Shown in pieces: positions 23,141-35,989 of a stretch of 64,000 bases of DNA. The DNA lies in NCBI GenBank assembly GCA_973895155.1, contig OZ316899.1:5022001-5086000 (forward strand), written 5' to 3'. Positions within the stretch are counted from its first letter, which is position 1, and every line of letters begins with the position of its first letter. A program made the position numbers and the translations under genes. The notes below the pieces were generated by a model that was not told the origin of the DNA, did no database searches, and saw only the letters and a program-made list of their open reading frames with translations. This stretch comes from Marsupella aquatica (taxonomy: Eukaryota; Marchantiophyta).

Positions 23141-24049
23141 GGGCAGACAGAAGCCGGGGTGGCGGAAGCCAAACACGCAGAAGCCGATGAAGCCGAGGCC
23201 AAAGTAGTGGTGGGGCCCGGACACGCCGAGGATGGGTTGACCAGGTCAGGAGCGGGTAACCTGTCAAAGAACGGGAGGCCTACATTGGCTGCCGAGGAAG
23301 GATTGGGGGCGTCCATTGAGGACCAGCCACCGGTGTTGTGACCGTGTAAAGGCGCCATCCCTTTTAGAGAGGGCAGACATGGAGATAGGAGGCATGAGTG
23401 GGCAGCGCGGGCGCAGACCTCCAAAATTAGGATTAGGATCAAGACCAAGAAGCGGCCCTGGCACTTAGTTAGTGGATTGCGCATCCATTGGTAAGAGCAA
23501 CACTTGTGCTCTTGCCTCGCTGTACATAGGTAGATTCCACTTAGGAGTAGATTTGGCTTACGTAGCAAGGAAATAGGTAGGTACGTTATCACTAGTACAT
23601 TTTGTGGCCTAGTCCAATCACTAGTAGAAACCGGGGCAATTTAGACCATACCTTATAGGACTATGCCCACTAAGTCCTTTTTCCATACTTAAAATGACTC
23701 GCACCCATTGCACCGGTTTTGTTGAAGACTAGAAAAGACTATGAGTGTTTTATGGTTTACTAAAAGACTATGAGAAGTAACCTTGCTACTTTGCAAAGGG
23801 TGAATAGTCTAGCACATCATGGCTTTTGATAATGGTCATGGGCGGGTACACAACTGATGTTTTGACCTCTGAACCAACATCCCGCTATAATGGTACTCAA
23901 TTTGGACAATGTTCACTTATGTTCAGGAGGGGTAATTCTATAAAGAGGGTGATAGCAAGGGGCATATATAACTCATTCAATGGCCTTATTTGTGACCAAA
24001 AAGGTTTGGGGTTTAATGACTTCAGTGGGGTTCATGTTTAATTTAGGGT

Positions 24050-27000
24050 TAGCAAGACTACAATAATATGTCACTCAGAACACTTTAGTTCATGGAGGGT
24101 GGACTACGGAGGGATGGTCAAGATATTATTGGCCATTACTAAATCCATCTATAAAAGGCCAAGATACACAAAGGTAGATTTTTACCGGTCCTTTTTCATA
24201 CATTAGAGCTAGGCCACATTCTTGCACCGGGAATATTGCATTTTAGGACTGGATTTAATGTTGGGCAACCTTAATCCTGATTATGGCACAATAGAATGCC
24301 ACTATGTGCCGACCATGTATGTGCAAATATGACCATTCATTGCCTTCTTAGGGTAATTTGCCAGGCCATTTTTGCCTTGTTGGAGTCCACTAGTGTTTAC
24401 AGAACATATGCTTCTGTGCTCAACGGCTCACCCCAACGGTTAGGGCTTTGTAAATTCCTTCCCCTAATTCTGTTTAAGGGTTTACGCTTAACTTTTGGGC
24501 CGGACTAAACTACATGGGCAAGGCGCGGGAGAATTCATCGTGACTTAGTGGTCTAAACAAGGTGGTGGGGTCTTGGGTTGGGTGTTCGGGGTTTTGCCAA
24601 AGCGTTTTTCATTGACAATGAGCTTTCTCGATCAGTCCAAGCGCCATGCTGCCCTAAGTGTATACACTCTTGCCATCCCGAGCACCTCACGCGAGCTGTG
24701 AGCAGTTGCATCCTCCTGTTGTAAGTGCATTGATCTGCCAAGCATTCAAATGCAAAGCTGCTAGCATCTACTCCCTGTGCTGGTTGAATGTGTAGCGCTG
24801 TCTTGTGACGATTGAAGATTGCCCCTTACCTTTTACCGCCATCGCTGAATGCAGGATCGACCCGAATATAGCACCTGTGCAGAGGCATTGGGTGAACATA
24901 GTGAATGTCATTTGTGTCTTGTGCAAGGTTGTGGGCCTAACGTTCGTGAGTCGTGAGCTGCAGACTACATGCGACTCCAAAGGAGGCATTGGGGAGGACA
25001 CGGTGAAGCAACAAGGAGCGGCGTGGGAGCTTAGAGTGGGCCAACGCTAGCTGAATCCAATCTAGGAGATGTTGCGCTAAGGTGAGACTCTGAGTTTAGG
25101 GTTGCTTCAGTGTCCAAGTAGGTTTTCTCTTTGCGTCGGCAGCTAGAAGGTAAGCTCGGGGGCTTTACAAAGGGTTAGTGTTGCGGACTTTCCCTCCTGG
25201 ACGTTGCGTGTCTTCATTTGCAACTTTTGTGGACCTGTGATCCTGAGACTGTCAAAATTGTTGTGGCCGCACCGACAACTTGACGACGCATTTTGTGGAT
25301 GCACCGTTAGTAATCGTGACTACAGCTCTCCAACGATTGCACTTACCATTTTTGACCACCTTGCATGATGTCCATCCGTGGGCTGGACCCCAGGGAGTAG
25401 ATTTTGGTACATTTTGGTAGATTTTGTCTATGCCCCCGGTCGTCATTTTGTGCAATGTCCGCCTGGCACTTGGTTCTTGACCTACATTGTCGTCTACCGC
25501 TCGGCTGCTTGCAGAAGGGATCGAACAGATTGGAGGTCACTATGGACTGACATTCAGGCCTGGGTCAAGCAAGGAGGTTAGAGTTGAAGTCGCCTATGCT
25601 TGGCCTTCTCTATTTTCTCTGCTTGCCACTGCCTCTATTGTTACTTACCATTTCCAGCTGGTGAAGCTGCATGCGGGTTGCATCTATTCTACGGGCGCGC
25701 TATGGGTGTTTTATGGATTGTGGACTTTATGTGGTGCGAGAATCGGTAACAACATGAACCGGCCTTTTTTGACAGTCTTGGAATGTGCGTGAGCTGTGAA
25801 GGTTGCGCTTCAGAGCTTATATTCCTGTCGCCGCCTACTCCCATTGTTGTGTGTTCGTAACGTTGTGCATCGTAACGTTGGAACTCGGAGCTGAGCTGCG
25901 CACTGTCAACCATCGAGTGCTGTTGCGCGTTGTCAACCAAGAGGAGATGCCGCATCCCACATTGAGTTGAACATTCAGGTAGGGACCTGAGCTGCGCACT
26001 GTCAACCATCGAGCAACGACCAAGCTTGGCAGCGCTCTGGGATTTATCGGCCACATTGACAAAGCGGAAGACAGAGGTGAGTTTGTGCACCGTTAGAGTA
26101 ACCACGAGTACTCTATTACATGCCTTGTTGTTCTCTATTACATGCCTTGTTCTCCCGTCCACTGTTTCCTACGATTTTCTTTCTTCCAGAAGATAATGGT
26201 GATTTCTTCTTCAATCAAACAAAACCCCACCCAACCACCACCCAAGAACGTGGGGTGTGCGCTACTTAATCCTCCTCAAACTGGCCCATTGTTCATTGAA
26301 ACCCCATATATTACCCCCCGGCACCAAGGGACTAGTCCCAACCTGTCTTCCGCTTGCCACCCTCTTCACTCTCTCGCGCATCTATCTCCCGATATTTCAC
26401 GCGTAGCCGAGCCCACCGAAAGCTCTCTCCCTACAATCCCTCCCAAATCCCTGTCCAATACAGGAATGACATGGTTATGTTTTCAATTCCCTGCTTGGAT
26501 GAGGCGTGGTGTTGCTTGTAATCATGTATTTCTTCACACTAGAAAAGCAGTCTGTCAGATGAGGTTGTCGGGATTGTCTGTGGGTCAGTCATCTTACGGA
26601 CACCTAGCAACGTCAAATGAATGGCGGAAACGGGCCATGTTGTCATTTTGAAATTTGTCTTTCCTTTTGCCATGCTACCCAATCATTTTGTTAGTCCATG
26701 AGTCATAGATTCATAGATTCTATGTTTTGTGCTTTGTCTAGAATGCTATGGCGCCCATGCTACAATTTGTGGTTTTTGTCTAAGCACAAATCCTCTCTGT
26801 GCCTGGTCTCTGTGTCCCATCATTTGGATTGATTGTGCAGACGTTTCCTCTTCTCCCAGTCCTTGTCATCCACCAGCCAAAGCACATTGGATTGTTTTCA
26901 AAGGAGGGCTGTGTAGTTCGGAGGGTTTGATCTATGCAGCGGATTTGAGCAGATTGGCGGTTGTTAGTTTCTTCTTGTAAAACCTGTCTGTCTTTTCTGC

Positions 27001-28900
27001 TTTTGGCCATGCTCCTTCACTTCTTGCTGCAAGCTCAATGTGCTTCAGCTATGGCAATATTCACTTACCCTATCCCAACGGCACTGCCGTGAGCTGTAGG
27101 ACAGCCAACAGAAGCACTATACAGATTGTATGTAAGTCAGGGTATTTTATGTATTGCGGAACAACTGTCCAAGTATGCTGCAATGGTCGGTCTTGCGCAG
27201 GTGAATGAGCCAATTTCATTTTCCCTGTGCACTTCTATTTCTCAGAGAATTCCCTGGTCATGCTCATTTCCCCCAGAGTTAGAAAACAAAGAAGAAGAGC
27301 TGACTAATTGTAATTCCAATCCATATCCTGATCGGTCAAGGATTGTTCACTACATTGGCCTTGTCATTGGCTGAGGTCACCAAATTTTGCTTGGTTTCAT
27401 TCCTGTGGAGCACTGCTGTGATGGATTTGTCGTAGCATTCTGCAAACTCTCACGGTTTGCTTATGGCCATTATTTGCAATTTGCTGCTACTAATATGTCT
27501 TCTTCTGAGCAGCATACACCGGAAGTAAGCAATAGTGGAGGTTTAACTGCACATCAACACATCCAGTAAACTACCTCTCTGCTGCTCACTGGAGGGTGAG
27601 ACTTTCACTCTTTCTGGATTGTAGTTTGTAAGCAAGTTGATTAGGAGTGTTTCATGCTATGTTTACACTGTGACCCCTAGCTGGAACCAATGGAATGACA
27701 CAGTGAGTGGGAACTGATAATTTAAGGTTGGTTGCTGTTGGTGAGGCAAGTACAGCTCCTGCTCACCTTGCTGATCGAAGGTGCTTATCAGAGGACGTGA
27801 ACACACGACATCTCCACAAAAGCAACACTTATGGTGAGGACCTGCAACGCTGAACATGTGCGGCTTGCACGCAAGGCAGAGATGTTGCACCTTGAGTATG
27901 TCAGACTTGGGATCCTTCCAGCCCAGTCTGCATGGTACTTTGAGTACCCAGTTGTTGCCAGGAACAACTACAGCCGGCCTGTACCTGCTTCTCCACCCTT
28001 CCCAACATCCTTGGTATTTCTGTCTCTTGTACATGACCCGCCACAAATTAGGGCCCAAGGGTGTGTGCACAGTTGCCAATATGACTGTCCTGCCTGTAGG
28101 GCTTCTGGCCTAGAGTTGGATGACCGTTCTCTTGGATGTCAGTTTTTTCATAGAGCACAATGTATCATCTGGAACCACTCGCCATCCTGCAGTGTGCCTG
28201 GCGATGCCACTTGTCCTGCCCTCCCAGACCCCACCACCGGTCACTTTGGTGTCTACACATGTTTGGATCACACGCTCTAGAGGACCACTTGTCACACCGC
28301 ATGCACAAACCAGAGACCATTGACCTATAACTTAACACTTTGACTTGAACAGAGAGGATATTTACTTAAGATTTTGAATTATGAGCAATTTTGGGTCCAG
28401 GGTTTAGGGTCAACAGTACATAACTTATCCTATTATGGCTGCACTAAGTACAATATCCTAATTTAAGAGGCTAGCAAGCTCACTTAAAAGTCTCCTTTCA
28501 AAGACTGAAATTAATGGGCCATGTGATAACCTGGAAAAAGTGATTTATGCCTAACTTATTTGTCTCATTCACTATCATAGCCTATTTAGGATGTATAAAT
28601 TACAACCCTGATCACACTGCTTGATACCAATCCTATTCAAAAAATGTCTGTTTTACATGTCACGACTGTTATATGTGATTCAAATGCATTTAATCTTGTT
28701 GCAGATCTCCTTTGGTGAATCATAGCCACAAAATTGAGGTGTAGGTGGATCAGTTTTTAGTGTGGGTTCAACAAACCAAAAAGTATGTCTACTCTGCACA
28801 TGTGTGTGAACATTTCATTGCAGTAGCAATTTCCACTCTAGTCTATATGCTACACTATACTTTTTGTACACTGCTAAATTGTATTGTCTGTGCACTCTGC
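24050..28900. other. Unexplained 4.8-kb stretch inside CACTA 1
   Basis: I recognise no gene. Base composition is mixed, and short open stretches on both strands have no motif I can name. One local duplication is visible: a block containing GAGCTGCGCACTGTCAACCA occurs near 25892 and again near 25987. Because the following 3 kb holds gene-like segments unrelated to CACTA functions, this stretch may also contain captured host sequence, but nothing here shows it. Confidence 0.4.
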
Positions 28901-28930
28901 TAAATTGTACTATCTATCTCATGCGTAGGC

Positions 28931-29610
28931 ATGGCACGCCCTAAAATCCGAGCCAAGAAGCGGGGCACAGAGGTGAGCAACACAGGTGTAGTTGGGCCAG
29001 ATGGTAGTAACTTCTCCGCAAGTCAGATTTTCTAGAAGACAGCTCATTGTTGTGCCATTTGTGACGATGGTGGGGGCTTAGCCATATGTGAGGGCCCTTG
29101 CATGAGGCATTTCCACCTCAACCTGGAGTCTGACCTTGCTGCAGAAAACAATTGTCCAGGGGTGGGCCTCCCGTCAGCACACCAAGGAGGCTGGATGTGC
29201 ACTGATTGTTTGGAGAAGCAGGCTAAGTGTGCATAGTGTGGGAAGTTGGGGTCTTATGAGGGCTCTGTTGATGCTCCACCACTTGTTAGGAATGCCCTGA
29301 CAGATATTGTGTGAGGTTCTTTTGTTTTTCATGTTTGCCCGATCTTGCCACAGCTTGCCCACTTCATAAGTGCAAGGCATGTGGTCAGCACGATGAAGAT
29401 TTCTGGGTGGACATAGTCCACTGTGTTAGGTGTCCCACCATGTGGCACTTTCATTGTTTGAAGGAGCGTCAAGCAGAAGGCTATGCTTGTGACAGACACA
29501 TCTATCATCACTCTGCACATGGTGTTGATCGATGGATCTTCTATTGTCATCGCCATGCCATAGATCCTACTTTGCACACTCCCATGAGAGATCACATTTC
29601 TTGGCTTTGA
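28931..29610 (+). pseudogene. EDM2-like PHD-finger fragment carried by CACTA 1
   Basis: The first block encodes a PHD-type cluster, CCAICDDGGGLAICEG followed by CMRHFH, then WMCTDCLEKQAKC and CGKLGS. The second encodes CPLHKCKACGQ, HCVRCPTMWHFHCL, and RWIFYCHRHAIDP with TPMRDHI. This order of Cys/His modules and the CGKLGS and TP-x-RDH words match EDM2-type proteins of plants, nuclear regulators that bind histone marks and control heterochromatin near intronic transposons. A TAG interrupts between QAKCA and CGKLGS, another TAG lies near 29032, and a frame change separates the blocks. It reads as a transduplicated host gene piece and not as a CACTA gene. No methyltransferase-like C-terminal part of EDM2 follows. 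Confidence 0.75.
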
Positions 29611-29889
29611 ACCTGAATAATGTACATGCATAGTGCACCTGATGTGGATACCTTGGAGATTGCAGACATTCCAATTTTGAGAAGAAGGACCTCTGTAGGA
29701 GAGGATGCTTAGGCAACAAGTACCCTAAGTTCATTACTTGTTCCTGGGTACATGCCTTCAAAAACTCCCCTTAAGCCTTCTAGGAACTTTTTTTAACTCT
29801 GCAATCATTTTGATCACGACTTACATGACACTGCTTAAATTAAATCAGGACTTCTCATTATGAGCATATAAGTTACAAGGCTATTTAAT

Positions 29890-29925
29890 TTGCGAGAATT
29901 CCCTAAACCCTAAACCCTAAACCCT
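29890..29925. repeat. Short interstitial telomere-like repeat
   Basis: CCCTAAA is repeated about four times in a row, the plant-type telomere sequence. It stands in the unexplained DNA between the PHD and BRCT segments, inside CACTA 1. Confidence 0.85.
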
Positions 29926-30229
29926 AAAGTGTACCAACATTTTGTATTCTCATTGAATGTCTGCCCATTTACAACATCTGTATGTGGCATCACAAAACAA
30001 TTGCACTTGTCACCTTCAATATTGTGAAGGCACATATTCAAACTATGAGGTGCATTCTTGCAGGTGTCTAGTACGTTTGTCCCAATATTTCTCCCGTTTG
30101 GAATCGGAGCAGAGACTCACCAGACGACTGGACTGGACCAAGTTATAAACGCAGCATTTTAAGGGCCCTCCGATTATCAGGTGAACGCATTATCTTCCGG
30201 TCTGCAGTGATTAGGTGGCCCGTGTGTAC

Positions 30230-31078
30230 ATGGCCTCTAGGAAACGTACAAAGGTTGACCACCCACCTCTGTTGGCTGGAATCAAAGCCATTTTGATTCC
30301 TGGCCACTATGGGTTCACCCAAGTGAGTTGGCCAATCGTACAAAAATGATTCTCAGAGTTCCATGGGACTGAAGTCAAGGACATCACTCCATAGACTACA
30401 CATGTTGTTGCGGGGACATGGCTGGATGTGATGAACAAGTGGTCATGGTCCTTCATTGATTCTGCCATTACCAACCAAGGTCTAAAAGTAGTTGAAGTCT
30501 CTTGGCTGACCGATTCTGTTAAACATAGGTGTGTACAGAGTACTGAGCAATATGAGTTGTGGGAGAGTGAGGAGGCCACTGCAGAGGCTTTGGCTGAAAA
30601 GGAAGCCTATGAAGCAGCGACAGAGAAACCCAACTTTGCTTCTGTCCAATATGGACCTGTTGTCAACATAAGACACCATCCTATGCGTGCAGATGCTATA
30701 TTGAATGAGCATGGCAAGGAGAGAAATACCATTATGAAGGGGTTCAGTGTGGTATTTGCAGAAGAAGGAATTGGGGAGACTAAGTGCAGACTGTACAAGT
30801 CCATAGTTGTTGAGCTAGGTGGGACAGTGGAGGAGAGTCTAACAGAAACCTCCACTCATGTTGTAGGTCTGTCATACATGAAAATATGCAGAAAATTCTT
30901 TAAGACAATAGTGCGTCATTTTGTCATGAACAACAATCTTTGGGTGCTTTCCCCTGATTGGCTTCTGGAATCAGCAGCTAGAGGGAAGCGACAGAATGCT
31001 TGGGACTTTGATATTTTCGAGGCCTGGCCCTCCAAGATTCAGCGGAGATGTATGCTTAGCAAAGGTGGGAGAGAGTGA
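30230..31078 (+). pseudogene. Tandem BRCT-domain segment carried by CACTA 1
   Basis: The frame from the ATG at 30230 shows one BRCT-like unit ending VVEVSWLTDSVKHR, then an acidic/Glu-Ala linker, then a second unit: GFSVVFAEEG, LYKSIVVELGGTVEES, THVVG, and LWVLSPDWLLESAARGKR. The W-x-x-(D/E)S-type ends and GG turn are characteristic of BRCT repeats, which bind phosphopeptides in DNA-repair and checkpoint proteins. Two stops (TGA near 30345, TAG near 30391) break the first unit; the second is open for 216 codons. The parent gene cannot be named. It stands between the EDM2-like and F-box-like segments and may be a second captured fragment or part of a fused gene. Confidence 0.6.
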
Positions 31079-31254
31079 GGAGTAGGAGTCCCTCATCTTT
31101 TTGTATAAATCACAATTTTGTAATAAATGTGATCCTTGAACTAACTCATCTTGTCATGGTTGGTCGCAGTTGAAGTGATTGTTGTTTCCTGCTGCGTGGG
31201 GTGTGACTGTGAATCTACTTGCTGGGCTCTGTTTGTCTGAAGACTTTGGTGGGT

Positions 31255-31788
31255 ATGCTGCCTCTTCCAGACCGTCAGGCCCTATGTAGGGTCCTCCTAC
31301 GGGTTGCATCGTGCATGGCTATTGCTTGGGCTTACTTGTGTGGATTGGTAACCAGACAGAGTGTAGCTCCATCCGAGATAATGCCTGCAGACCTTGGATG
31401 TGTTGTGAATGCTGTGGTGAATGAGGATGCACAGTCCGAAGAGGACATTTACTTTTCAGCAGATGAGTTAGACAAGCACGATGCTGTAGGTGGTTCCTTG
31501 TTGCCTGATTTGGCAGATGATATAGTTCTTACACATGTCTGGCCGAGGGTTCTTGTGGTGTCTGGCGCACAAGATATTTGCAAATATAGACTAATTAGTA
31601 CCCAGTGGAGGGACTTGGTAGCAACATGTGCACCATGGAGGGCACTGCTGCCACTGCTTGTAGGCACGGATCGAAGACCACCATGGCATGAGCAGGGTTT
31701 AGACCTTGATGACTTAATGTACATGCCTGAGTACCTCAGGGCTGAGTGGCATCGACAACAGGATTGGTATCCATATTTGATGTGGTAG
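31255..31788 (+). CDS. F-box-like ORF carried by CACTA 1
   Basis: The ORF runs 177 codons from the ATG at 31255. After a hydrophobic N-terminal stretch and an acidic segment comes LPDLADDIVLTHVWPRV, then KYRLISTQWRDLV and APWRALLPLLV. This is an F-box-like pattern (L-P-D-L...I...P...S..WR.L). F-box proteins recruit substrates to SCF ubiquitin ligases. The match is weak and by eye, and no substrate-binding repeats follow, so a truncated captured gene is as likely as a working one. Confidence 0.4.
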   Translation: MLPLPDRQALCRVLLRVASCMAIAWAYLCGLVTRQSVAPSEIMPADLGCVVNAVVNEDAQSEEDIYFSADELDKHDAVGGSLLPDLADDIVLTHVWPRVLVVSGAQDICKYRLISTQWRDLVATCAPWRALLPLLVGTDRRPPWHEQGLDLDDLMYMPEYLRAEWHRQQDWYPYLMW

Positions 31789-31789
31789 T

Positions 31790-32114
31790 AAGATGAGGAC
31801 ATCTCACACCGGTCTCGCACCTGGCACCTGTGTCTATGACTATACATGATTGGACTCTGATATGGTCATGGATGTACATGCAGAGGCAGTACATGTGAGG
31901 ACAGCGGAGGAGTTGACACCCTCAAACATTTAGGAATTTTGTCTCATTCACTTGAGAATAGGTACATGACTCAGGCACCTATATTTTTTGTTTTTTTGTT
32001 TTTTTGGAACGTTACGTATTTTGGCAAGTACAGTCGGGGGTGAAATCCTTAACAGGAAGTGTATTTTTCACTTGCATAATAAAATGACAGGGTGCTGAGT
32101 GCGTGTGTATAGTG
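31790..32114. other. Gap upstream of the CACTA 1 transposase
   Basis: No gene is recognised. It includes a T-rich run near 31983-32005 and should contain the upstream region of the transposase gene. Confidence 0.35.
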
Positions 32115-35100
32115 ATGGCTCCAAGGTTGCCTCTTCACAACCCATTTAGGATTAGGCATCATGATTCTAAATTGTGGATGCATGAACAAGCCCGGGCCGC
32201 CCAAGGTAGGAGTAGGAGGATGAGATGCCCATGCACACAGTGCCAAGGATTCAAGTCGTTGAGTTTGAACACTGTGCACCTTCACCTGCTGCGGCATGAA
32301 AGGCACCCTCGGTGGAGGGTTTGGAATGTACCAGCAGAAGAAGACTCCTCTGATGAAGAGTGGAGAGCTGACTTTGTGGATTCTAATACAGCTAGGCGTA
32401 GAGACTACGTAGAGCAGGACATAGACTGTGCAGAGGATGGTCCTGGGGTCCAACATGAGAACGTGGATGACCAAGATGGAGATGCAGAGGCAGTCACTGA
32501 GGACGGTGGGATGGATGTCCCAAGAATGGTTCAAGAGATTTTTGAAGACCTTGATGCTTTTTACGACACAGTGGAATCAGAAGAGGACAATGAACCGCAG
32601 CCACACATTGGAGACGGCCAAGCTGAACCTGACTTTGACATTGGGGAAGGTGCAGCAGAGAGGGAGTGGGTGTTTGGGGGCCCAAAACACATCAAAGAAG
32701 CTTGCATTCCTATCTACAAGGGGTCGAACTGCTCCAAGCTGGGTTTTGTCGTGTTGTTGTTGAACATCTGTGGCAATCACAATGTTCCCAATATATTTGT
32801 GACAGAGTTGTTGACCTTCCTGCGCCAAAATGTGTTACCAGATGGTAATTCAATTCCAAAAAATATGTACGAGGCTAGGAAATTGATGTCTAACCTTGGG
32901 CTGAACTATGTGTCTATTGACGCATGCCCTGATGGGTGTGTTCTCTTTCGCAAAGAGCATGCAGATAAATTGACATGCCCTCATTGTGGTAAGCACAGGT
33001 ACAAGAATGTAGGGAAATGTACACACCCTGCCAAGGTTCTTCGTCATTTTCCTCTCATTCCTAGACTACAACGTCTGTTTAGATGCCCTGCCATTTCCAA
33101 GCTGATGACATGGACTCCTGATAACAAGAGCAGTGATGGCCTGCAGTGTCACATTGGAGATTCCAACCATTGGAAATTTGTTGATGAGAGGTGGCCACAG
33201 TGTGCTGCAGAGAAGCGGAACTTTCGATTTGGGCTATCACTGGATGGAGTAAACCCATTTGGAGACAAAAACAACCGTTATTCATGTTGGCCGGTTACGC
33301 TGCTAAATTACAACCTTCCCCCATGGATGACTACAAAGAGGTTTTTTGTGATGATGGTGCTGCTAATCCCTGGACCAGCTTCTGTGACCGAGCAATTCAT
33401 AGATATCATGTTGGCTCCAGCAGTGGAAGAGTGGAAGACTTTGTGGATAGAAGGGGTGTTAACCCATGATGTTCTGAAGGGGCTTCTTCGACCCAGCCCC
33501 TTTAGACTGCATGCAATTTGTTTGCTGGATATAGCAGATTACCCAGGCCATGGCATCATATCTGGACGAGTGACAAAGGGCTATGTGGGGTGCACACCAT
33601 GTGGGAAAAATGTGACAAGTGAGTGGTCGCATGCCCTGCACAGTATGAAATTCCAGGGGCATAGAAGGTATCTGCCTGTTGATCATCCTTACAGGCACAC
33701 ACGGTCTCAAATTGCACACTTCAACAACAAAACAGAGCTTCGTGGCCCACCACAGAGGGTCACTAGAGAGCAAGTCCTGAGGTGGGCAGCCAAGAAGGCT
33801 GATTGGGACAAGAGAAGTGCCACTGATCAAGAACCTGAGGATCCAGTGGTGAAACACTGTGTGAAAAGACAGACCTTGATGGACTTGGAGTTGGAGTACT
33901 GGAGGGTAATGTACTTAGCCTCCAGCCCCTGTATGATTGCAATTTAGATTGGAGCAATGGTGGATTGATGTTGGTTACAATCCTCCTATGTGGTTAATTA
34001 GTGTTTCTGTTGTTGAATTCTTTGCTTTGTGGAGTGCAGGAATTCGAGCCCAGCAAACACAATGTGGACATCATGCACATTGAGAAAAATATTTGTGAGA
34101 GTTTGCTGAAGTTCTTGTCGGGTGAGAAAGATACAGGAGCAGTTCGAGCTGATATGCAACAGAAGGGGATTTTCCCTCACCTTTGGTTGAAGCCCCATGC
34201 AAGCAATCCCAATGTACTTCTCAAGTTCCAAGCTCCCTATGTGTGCACACGGGATGAATGGAAGACATTCTTGTATAGATTGAGCTGTCTGAAAGTGCCC
34301 TCTGGCTATGCTGGTGCCTTCAAGAAGCATATTACAAAGAATAAACTTGGCAGTATGAAACACACATGACTACCATGTGTTGATGCAGCACATTCTGCCC
34401 CTATGCCTCAGAGGTCTCATGCATAAACCAGTCCGTAATGTCATTCTTCGACTGTGCAATGTATTTCACCGTATATGTGTGAAAGTGTGGGATCCCCAAG
34501 GATTGGAGCAGTTGAAGCAGGATGCTGCTTATGTCCTCTGTGACTTGGAGATATACTTCCCCCCTGCTTTCTTTGATGTTATGACTCATCTCCTAATCCA
34601 TGTGGTAGAAGAGCTAGGGCAGTATGGGCCAGTCAGTACCAGATGGATGTACCCTATGGAGCGATACATGAAGTTGTTGAAAGGTCATGTGAGAACATAC
34701 TACAGGCCAGAGGCTTCCATGGCATTTGGGTACATTAAGGATTAGACGTTGGGATTCCTAACAGAGTACATGGCTGGGTCTGGTGAAGCTATGACAAGAG
34801 TTTGGAAATCTGGTGAAGATGATGGAGTGAGTGGCGAGGTTGTTGAAGGTGTGGGACGTGCTGTTCAGCTGCCTGTTGCGATTCGAGACAAGGCTCATTC
34901 ATATGTGCTGGCAAACACAGAGCCTATGCAACCATGGTGGAGGTGAGTGATTGAATTGACTTGCCTTTGTTGTGATGCTTCTTGTCTGTTCCAAGGGTGA
35001 TCTTAGGTTGTCATGTGTTGTTTAGACCTAACTATGCCTGTACCTCATATTGCTGGGAATATGATATGCAAAAAGCTGCACACTCTGGGCAGCAGGATCC

Positions 35101-35659
35101 CTTCCCACAGTTCGAGCAGTGGATTCGGGTGACAATTCGAGAGCATAGTAGACATCACCCAGATATGGAGAAGGATTTGTATCTTCTATCTGTGCCACCA
35201 CGATTGTCTATTCTGACCTACAAACGGATGAGAGCTTATGGAAATCATTATCGAGTGAGGGATGAGCAGGGTGACCATTGTGTATCATATGATTGTGGTT
35301 TGATTTCTGTGTTTGAGCAGAGAACCTCTGAAGAACAGAGGGGGTGGATGAAGATGGGTTACGTGGGGGAGTTGACTGACATTTGGGTGTTGAATTATGG
35401 TAACACAAGTGTCCCAGTGATATTGATGAAGGGATCATGGGTGAAATCAGAGTGGCAGAGACCAAGGGCCACCATGAAGCGTGATCATGATGGGTTCTTG
35501 TTGGCCAATTTTAGGTCCAGAGTACCAGAATGGTCTGAGCCTTTTGTTTTCCCTAGCCAAGTTGAACAGGCTTTCTTTGCAGATGTGGAGGAGTCCCATG
35601 GTTGGAGGGTGGTATGCCATAGCCAAGCACGGAACAGGCGGATGATGGAAGTAAAGTAG
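32115..35659 (+). pseudogene. CACTA 1 TnpD-type transposase (Transposase_21 family)
   Basis: The start is the ATG at 32115 (MAPRLPLHNPF). A transposase-associated zinc module, MRCPCTQCQGF with a following histidine-rich helix, is at residues 36-65. An acidic linker follows, then the Transposase_21 core: VLLLNICGNHNVPN, NVLPDGNSIPKN, ACPDGCVLFRKEH, CPHCGKHRYK, FGLSLDGVNPFG, WPVTLLNYNLPPWM, and DYPGHGIISGRVTKGYVGC. An intron starts at about 33906 and the next exon begins near 34040 with EPSKHNVDIMHIEKNICESL. A one-base insertion near 34361 breaks the frame before THDYHVLMQHILP. A TAG at 34743 interrupts near GYIKD. The last part (34982-35659) resembles the DUF4216-like C-terminus. The protein would bind and cut the CACTA ends; this copy is defective. 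Confidence 0.85.
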
Positions 35660-35989
35660 AGTTCAGTTTGGATGACCATGCTGCATTCGAGCATCCTAGT
35701 CATGAGACTGTACTTCCAACTCGGGCAGGGACTGACTACATCCCCTTAACATTGAGAGAGACATATGATGAACCTGGGCAAATGGAATATGATGAGGTTG
35801 ATGATTTGCAATAGGCAACAGCTGGCGATTGGCAAGTATGAGGTTGAGGATGACTACCTGCACAGAGTCACAGAACGGGAATTGCTGCCTGGAATGATGT
35901 TTAGGATAGTTGGATATGCATGAAATTGATTGATACTTTGAATTTAGTGTGCTGATTCTCCCTGTTTGGTTGTGGGTGCTGTGCAGAAG

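Noticed and set aside
23132-23341. Plus-strand ORF rich in EAG/AEA residues
   Set aside because: It is the product of a GAAGCC simple repeat in the 5' part of the opposite-strand Harbinger transposase.
23586-23597. An earlier CACTA end at the CACTAGTAC word
   Set aside because: It lacks the rest of the terminal repeat and the matching 3-bp duplication; the true end is 23619.
27663-28079. Minus-strand ORF with a Cys/His-rich stretch (CLACKPHMF, CCFCGDVVC)
   Set aside because: The spacing fits no zinc finger I know, and the frame has no supporting splice sites or homology.
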